Assembly (NCBI RefSeq): GCF_014268495.2
Contig: NZ_CP077087.1
Location: forward strand, 5,592,501 to 5,656,500
Direction: 5' to 3'
Length of the DNA stretch: 64,000 bases
From: Pseudomonas monsensis
GTDB taxonomy: Bacteria > Pseudomonadota > Gammaproteobacteria > Pseudomonadales > Pseudomonadaceae
The notes under the pieces were generated by a model. The model searched no databases and was not told the DNA's origin. It saw nothing but the letters and a program-made list of their open reading frames with translations. The translations under genes and the position numbers were made by a program. This document shows positions 60,701 through 64,000 of this stretch, one piece after another; positions within the stretch are counted from its first letter, which is position 1; each line of letters opens with the position of its first letter.

Positions 60701-62279
60701 GGCCGCCAGCGCCCACAGCAAACAGGCGCAGCGCCTGCTGCGCCTCTACCATCTCTACCGTTTAAGCGTCGGCATCACCCTGGTGCTGTTGATCTCCAGC
60801 AACATGGACAACCGCCTGCTGACCTCGGCCAACGACGATCTGCTGCGCGGCGGCAGCTGGCTGTATCTGGTGCTCAACATTCTGTTGGTGGTGTTCTTTG
60901 AAAACACCCGGCGCCCGACTCAGCTGTTCACGCTGGCGCTGGTCGACGTGCTGTTGTTGTGCGGTTTGTTCTACGCGGCCGGCGGCGTGGTCAGTGCCCT
61001 GGGCAATCTGCTGATCGTTTCGATCGCGATCAGCAATACCTTGCTGCGGCGGCGTATCGGCCTGCTGATCGCCGCCATTGGCGCGCTCGGCATTGTCGGC
61101 CTGAGTTTCCTGCTCAGCTTCAGCCATCCCCTGAGCGCCAATGAATACCTGCAGGCCGGCACCCTCGGTGCGCTGTGTTTCGCCGCCTCACTGCTGGTGC
61201 AAGGATTGATCAGGCGTCTGGAGGTCAGTGAAACCCTGGCCGAACGCCGCGCCAGCGAAGTGGTCGGTCTCGAAGCGCTCAATGCGCTGATCCTGCAACG
61301 CATGCGCACCGGCATTCTGGTGCTCGACGGAGCGCGCCGGGTGCAACTGGCCAACCACAGCGCGCAGATCCTGCTCGCGCAATCCCATCTTCAAGGGCAT
61401 CTGATCGACGACTATTCGCCGGCACTGGTCGATCGCCTGCAATTGTGGATGAACAACCCGACCCTGCGCCCGCAAAGCCTGAAAATCCCCGGCAACGGCC
61501 TCGAACTGCAAGCCAGCTTCATCGCCCTGGACCAGAGCCCGAACCCACAGACCCTGGTGTTTCTCGAAGACCTCGCGCAAATCGCCCAGCAGGCCCAGCA
61601 ACTGAAACTGGCCGCCCTCGGCCGCCTGACCGCCGGCATCTCCCACGAAATCCGCAATCCGCTAGGCGCCATCAGTCATGCCGCGCAGCTATTGGGGGAA
61701 TCCGAGGAACTCGATGGTGCGGATCGCCGTCTGACGCAGATTATTCAAGACCACTCCCAGCGCATGAACCGAGTCATCGAAAACGTCCTGCAACTGTCCC
61801 GCCGCCAGCAGAGTGCACCGCAACGCCTGGATCTCAAGCCGTGGCTGGAAAACTTCGTTGCCGAAAGCCGCGAACAGGCCACTGAGCGTCAGCAGATTCA
61901 CTTACGGATCAATTCGGGGGACTTCACCACCCTGATGGACCCCAACCAGCTCACGCAAATTCTCGACAATCTGTTGCGCAACGGCTGGCGCCACAGCGCC
62001 CTGCTGCACGAACAGGCCGAGGTCTGGCTGGCCCTGTTCGTCGACCCCGCCAGCCAGCTGGCGGTGCTCGAAGTACGGGACAACGGCCCCGGCGTCGCGC
62101 TCGATCAACAGGCACATCTGTTCGAACCGTTCTTCACCACCAGTAGCCAGGGCACCGGCCTTGGGCTTTATCTATCCCGTGAGCTGTGCGAAAGCAATCA
62201 AGCGCGCCTAGACTTCCAGTCACGCCAAGACGGCGGCTGCTTTCGCATCACCTTTGCTCACGGACGGAAACAAAGTTGA
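60690..62279 (+). CDS. pilS: PilS sensor histidine kinase
   Basis: 529-aa kinase with six membrane helices (about 20-190), a PAS-like cytoplasmic region (about 200-300), HisKA with the phospho-accepting His in LTAGISHEIRNPLGAISHA (about 317), and HATPase motifs (DNLLRNGWRHS, VRDNGPGV, FEPFFTTSSQGTGLGLY). In P. aeruginosa PilS senses the PilA level in the membrane. GTG start inside the previous gene. Confidence 0.95.
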   Translation: MIAEAASAHSKQAQRLLRLYHLYRLSVGITLVLLISSNMDNRLLTSANDDLLRGGSWLYLVLNILLVVFFENTRRPTQLFTLALVDVLLLCGLFYAAGGVVSALGNLLIVSIAISNTLLRRRIGLLIAAIGALGIVGLSFLLSFSHPLSANEYLQAGTLGALCFAASLLVQGLIRRLEVSETLAERRASEVVGLEALNALILQRMRTGILVLDGARRVQLANHSAQILLAQSHLQGHLIDDYSPALVDRLQLWMNNPTLRPQSLKIPGNGLELQASFIALDQSPNPQTLVFLEDLAQIAQQAQQLKLAALGRLTAGISHEIRNPLGAISHAAQLLGESEELDGADRRLTQIIQDHSQRMNRVIENVLQLSRRQQSAPQRLDLKPWLENFVAESREQATERQQIHLRINSGDFTTLMDPNQLTQILDNLLRNGWRHSALLHEQAEVWLALFVDPASQLAVLEVRDNGPGVALDQQAHLFEPFFTTSSQGTGLGLYLSRELCESNQARLDFQSRQDGGCFRITFAHGRKQS

Positions 62280-63622
62280 ACACGAGCCCACGGCAAAAAA
62301 TCCTCATCGTCGACGACGAGCCGGATATCCGCGAACTCCTGGAAATCACCCTGGGACGGATGAAACTCGACACCTTCAGCGCGCGTAATCTCGGCGAAGC
62401 CCAGGCCCTGTTGCAGCGCCAGCCCTTCGACCTGTGCCTGACCGATATGCGCCTGCCCGATGGCACCGGCCTGGATCTGGTACAACACATTCAGCAACGT
62501 TATCCACAGCTGCCGGTGGCGATGATCACCGCATATGGCAGCCTCGAAACCGCAATCAACGCGCTGAAGGCCGGGGCTTTCGACTTTCTCACCAAACCGG
62601 TGGACCTCACCCGCCTGCGTGAACTGGTCGGCACCGCCCTGCGCATGCCGGTGGCCGGTGGCGTGTGCACCTCGATTGACCGACGCCTGCTCGGCGACTC
62701 GTCGCCCATGCGCAATCTGCGCAAACAGATCGACAAACTCGCCCGCAGCCAGGCGCCGGTGTACATCAGCGGCGAGTCCGGCAGCGGCAAGGAACTGGTG
62801 GCGCGGCTGATCCACGAACAAGGCCCGCGCGCCAGCCAGCCCTTCGTGCCGGTGAACTGCGGGGCCATTCCTTCGGAATTGATGGAGAGTGAATTCTTCG
62901 GTCACCGCAAAGGCAGTTTTACCGGTGCGGTCGAGGACAAGCCCGGACTGTTCCAGACAGCTCACGGCGGCACATTGTTTCTCGATGAAGTGGCGGACCT
63001 GCCGCTGTCCATGCAAGTGAAACTGCTGCGGGCGATTCAGGAAAAAGCCGTGCGCAGCGTCGGTGGCCAACAGGAAACCGTGGTCGATGTGCGTATTCTG
63101 TGCGCCACCCACAAGGATCTGGACGCCGAAGTGGCTGCTGAACGCTTTCGTCAGGATCTGTATTACCGGCTTAACGTCATCGAATTGCGCGTGCCGTCAT
63201 TGCGCGAACGACGCGATGACATTGAAGTGCTGGCAGCGCACGTGCTCAAGCGCTTGGCCAAGGACACCGGCCAACCGCCGGCGCGACTGCACCCGCAAGC
63301 GCTGGAAACCCTGAAGAACTACCGCTTTCCGGGGAATGTGCGCGAGCTGGAAAACGTCCTCGAACGGGCGCACACCTTGTGTGAAAACCGGACGATCGAA
63401 GCTGAGGACTTGCGCCTGAGCGAGGGTAACTGCGCAGCGGGTGGCGCAATTGCCGACCTGACGCAAATCGACAACCTGGAAGATTATCTAGAGAACGTCG
63501 AACGCAAGTTGATCCTGCAGGCGCTGGAGGAGACGCGCTGGAATCGCACGGCGGCGGCGCAGCGCTTGAGCCTGTCGTTTCGGTCGATGCGTTACAGGTT
63601 GAAGAAACTCGGTCTGGATTGA
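62276..63622 (+). CDS. pilR: PilR sigma-54-dependent response regulator
   Basis: 448-aa NtrC-type activator of pilA. Receiver with D57 in CLTDMRLPDG, AAA+ with GESGSGKE, the sigma-54 loop GSFTGA (Ser instead of the usual Ala, also seen in P. aeruginosa PilR) and TLFLDEVADL, then a Fis-type helix-turn-helix (RTAAAQRLSLSFRSMRYRLKKLG). I use a TTG start overlapping the pilS stop (TTGA); 30 further codons upstream are open within pilS. The target promoter is at 42401. Confidence 0.94.
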   Translation: MNTSPRQKILIVDDEPDIRELLEITLGRMKLDTFSARNLGEAQALLQRQPFDLCLTDMRLPDGTGLDLVQHIQQRYPQLPVAMITAYGSLETAINALKAGAFDFLTKPVDLTRLRELVGTALRMPVAGGVCTSIDRRLLGDSSPMRNLRKQIDKLARSQAPVYISGESGSGKELVARLIHEQGPRASQPFVPVNCGAIPSELMESEFFGHRKGSFTGAVEDKPGLFQTAHGGTLFLDEVADLPLSMQVKLLRAIQEKAVRSVGGQQETVVDVRILCATHKDLDAEVAAERFRQDLYYRLNVIELRVPSLRERRDDIEVLAAHVLKRLAKDTGQPPARLHPQALETLKNYRFPGNVRELENVLERAHTLCENRTIEAEDLRLSEGNCAAGGAIADLTQIDNLEDYLENVERKLILQALEETRWNRTAAAQRLSLSFRSMRYRLKKLGLD

Positions 63623-63628
63623 GGCCAC

Positions 63629-63706
63629 CTTCGCGAGCAAGCCCGCGCCCACATTGGATTTGTGACCGACACGATCAACTGTGGGTGCGGGCTTGCTGGC
63701 GAAAAC
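63629..63706. repeat. REP doublet after pilR
   Basis: TTCGCGAGCAAGCCCGCGCCCACA and the inverted TGTGGGTGCGGGCTTGCTGGCGAA, 23 bases apart. A third variant (GGGTGCGGGCTTGC core), distinct from the two other GAGC-type families. Confidence 0.88.
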
Positions 63707-63735
63707 GGTCTGCCAGACCGTGGAAAAATATCTGA

Positions 63736-64000
63736 CTAAATGCGGCCTTCAGGCGCATACGGTGCCGGATCAATGATCGGTGTCCGCCCCAGCATCACAT
63801 CGACAAACAACTGACACGACGCCGGCGCCAGCACCAACCCGTTACGGTAATGCCCGCAGTTCAACCACAAACCCGCGAACCCCGGCACCCGGCCGATGTA
63901 CGGAATCCCTTCCGGCGAGCCAGGACGCAACCCGGCCCAATGCCCCACCACCTCGGCATCCGCCAACGCGGGAATCAACTCGACCGCCGACGCCTTGAGG
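63736..64000 (-). CDS. thiO: FAD-dependent glycine/D-amino-acid oxidase, ThiO-like (5' part missing)
   Basis: 87 visible C-terminal codons, running off the right edge. HWAGLRPGSPEGIPYIGRVPGFAGLWLNCGHYRNGLVLAP matches the C-terminal FAD-binding region of DAO-family ThiO enzymes (thiazole branch of thiamine synthesis). In P. aeruginosa a D-amino-acid oxidase gene is next to pilR. The subfamily cannot be fixed from this end alone. Confidence 0.8.
   Translation of the reverse strand, partial: LKASAVELIPALADAEVVGHWAGLRPGSPEGIPYIGRVPGFAGLWLNCGHYRNGLVLAPASCQLFVDVMLGRTPIIDPAPYAPEGRI

Overview
The window is core chromosome of a fluorescent Pseudomonas (P. fluorescens group). This is inferred from gene content and order (cbpA-prrF next to a heme ABC transporter, cbrAB-crcZ-pcnB-folK-panBC, pilABCD-coaE-yacG, pilSR), from Pseudomonas-type REP elements in many intergenic gaps, and from the high GC of the coding regions. 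Much of the gene order matches two P. aeruginosa PAO1 blocks known from memory (roughly PA4691-PA4736 and PA4525-PA4548), joined here near 41-42 kb. I see no prophage, integrase, transposase gene or CRISPR array.

Layout. 1-6 kb (minus): msrQ-msrP (periplasmic methionine sulfoxide repair), pssA, and ilvI-ilvH-ilvC (branched-chain amino acids) behind a long, structured leader. 6-12 kb: a DUF4124 protein, YqcC, a TPR lipoprotein (probable LpoP) beside mrcB/PBP1b, a kinase-like/P-loop fusion and a pentapeptide protein. 12.6-17.7 kb: a TfoX C-terminal-domain protein, cbpA, one PrrF iron-responsive sRNA, and hmuTUV plus a ChaN lipoprotein, with no receptor or PhuS gene beside them. 17.7-26 kb: a Rieske protein, sfsA, an aminotransferase, dksA-gluQ, then the carbon/nitrogen sensor system cbrX-cbrA-cbrB. 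26.4-27 kb: CbrB-type sites, a sigma-54 promoter and the CrcZ sRNA with six A/CA-rich Hfq/Crc-type motifs. 27-41 kb: pcnB-folK, panB-panC, panD, pgi, acs, an MpaB-like protein, an RNA methyltransferase-like protein, and DUF748-DUF2845. 41-47 kb: a BON-domain protein, pilA divergent from pilBCD, coaE and yacG. 47-52 kb: a CbiM-like membrane protein with neighbours of unknown function, DUF1780-MOSC, DUF3094, ndh and an EF-hand protein carrying EGKCG motifs. 52-64 kb: a chemotaxis receptor, a four-tRNA operon (Asn-Pro-Lys-Pro), clpB with a heat-shock promoter, pgeF-rluD, bamD, pilS-pilR, and the end of a thiO-like oxidase.

How the parts work together. Three regulatory circuits have their parts within the window. 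CbrA/CbrB and sigma-54 drive CrcZ, which relieves Hfq/Crc catabolite repression. PilS/PilR at the right end should act on the sigma-54 promoter of pilA, about 20 kb away. Fur should control PrrF and the adjoining heme transporter. The least explained items are the ilv leader with a 38-codon ORF rich in Leu/Ile/Val near its end, the orphan EGKCG/EF-hand protein, the permease-like gene without an ATPase, and several distinct REP families. Start codons were corrected by family alignment from memory and by ribosome binding sites; promoters and operators are motif matches only.
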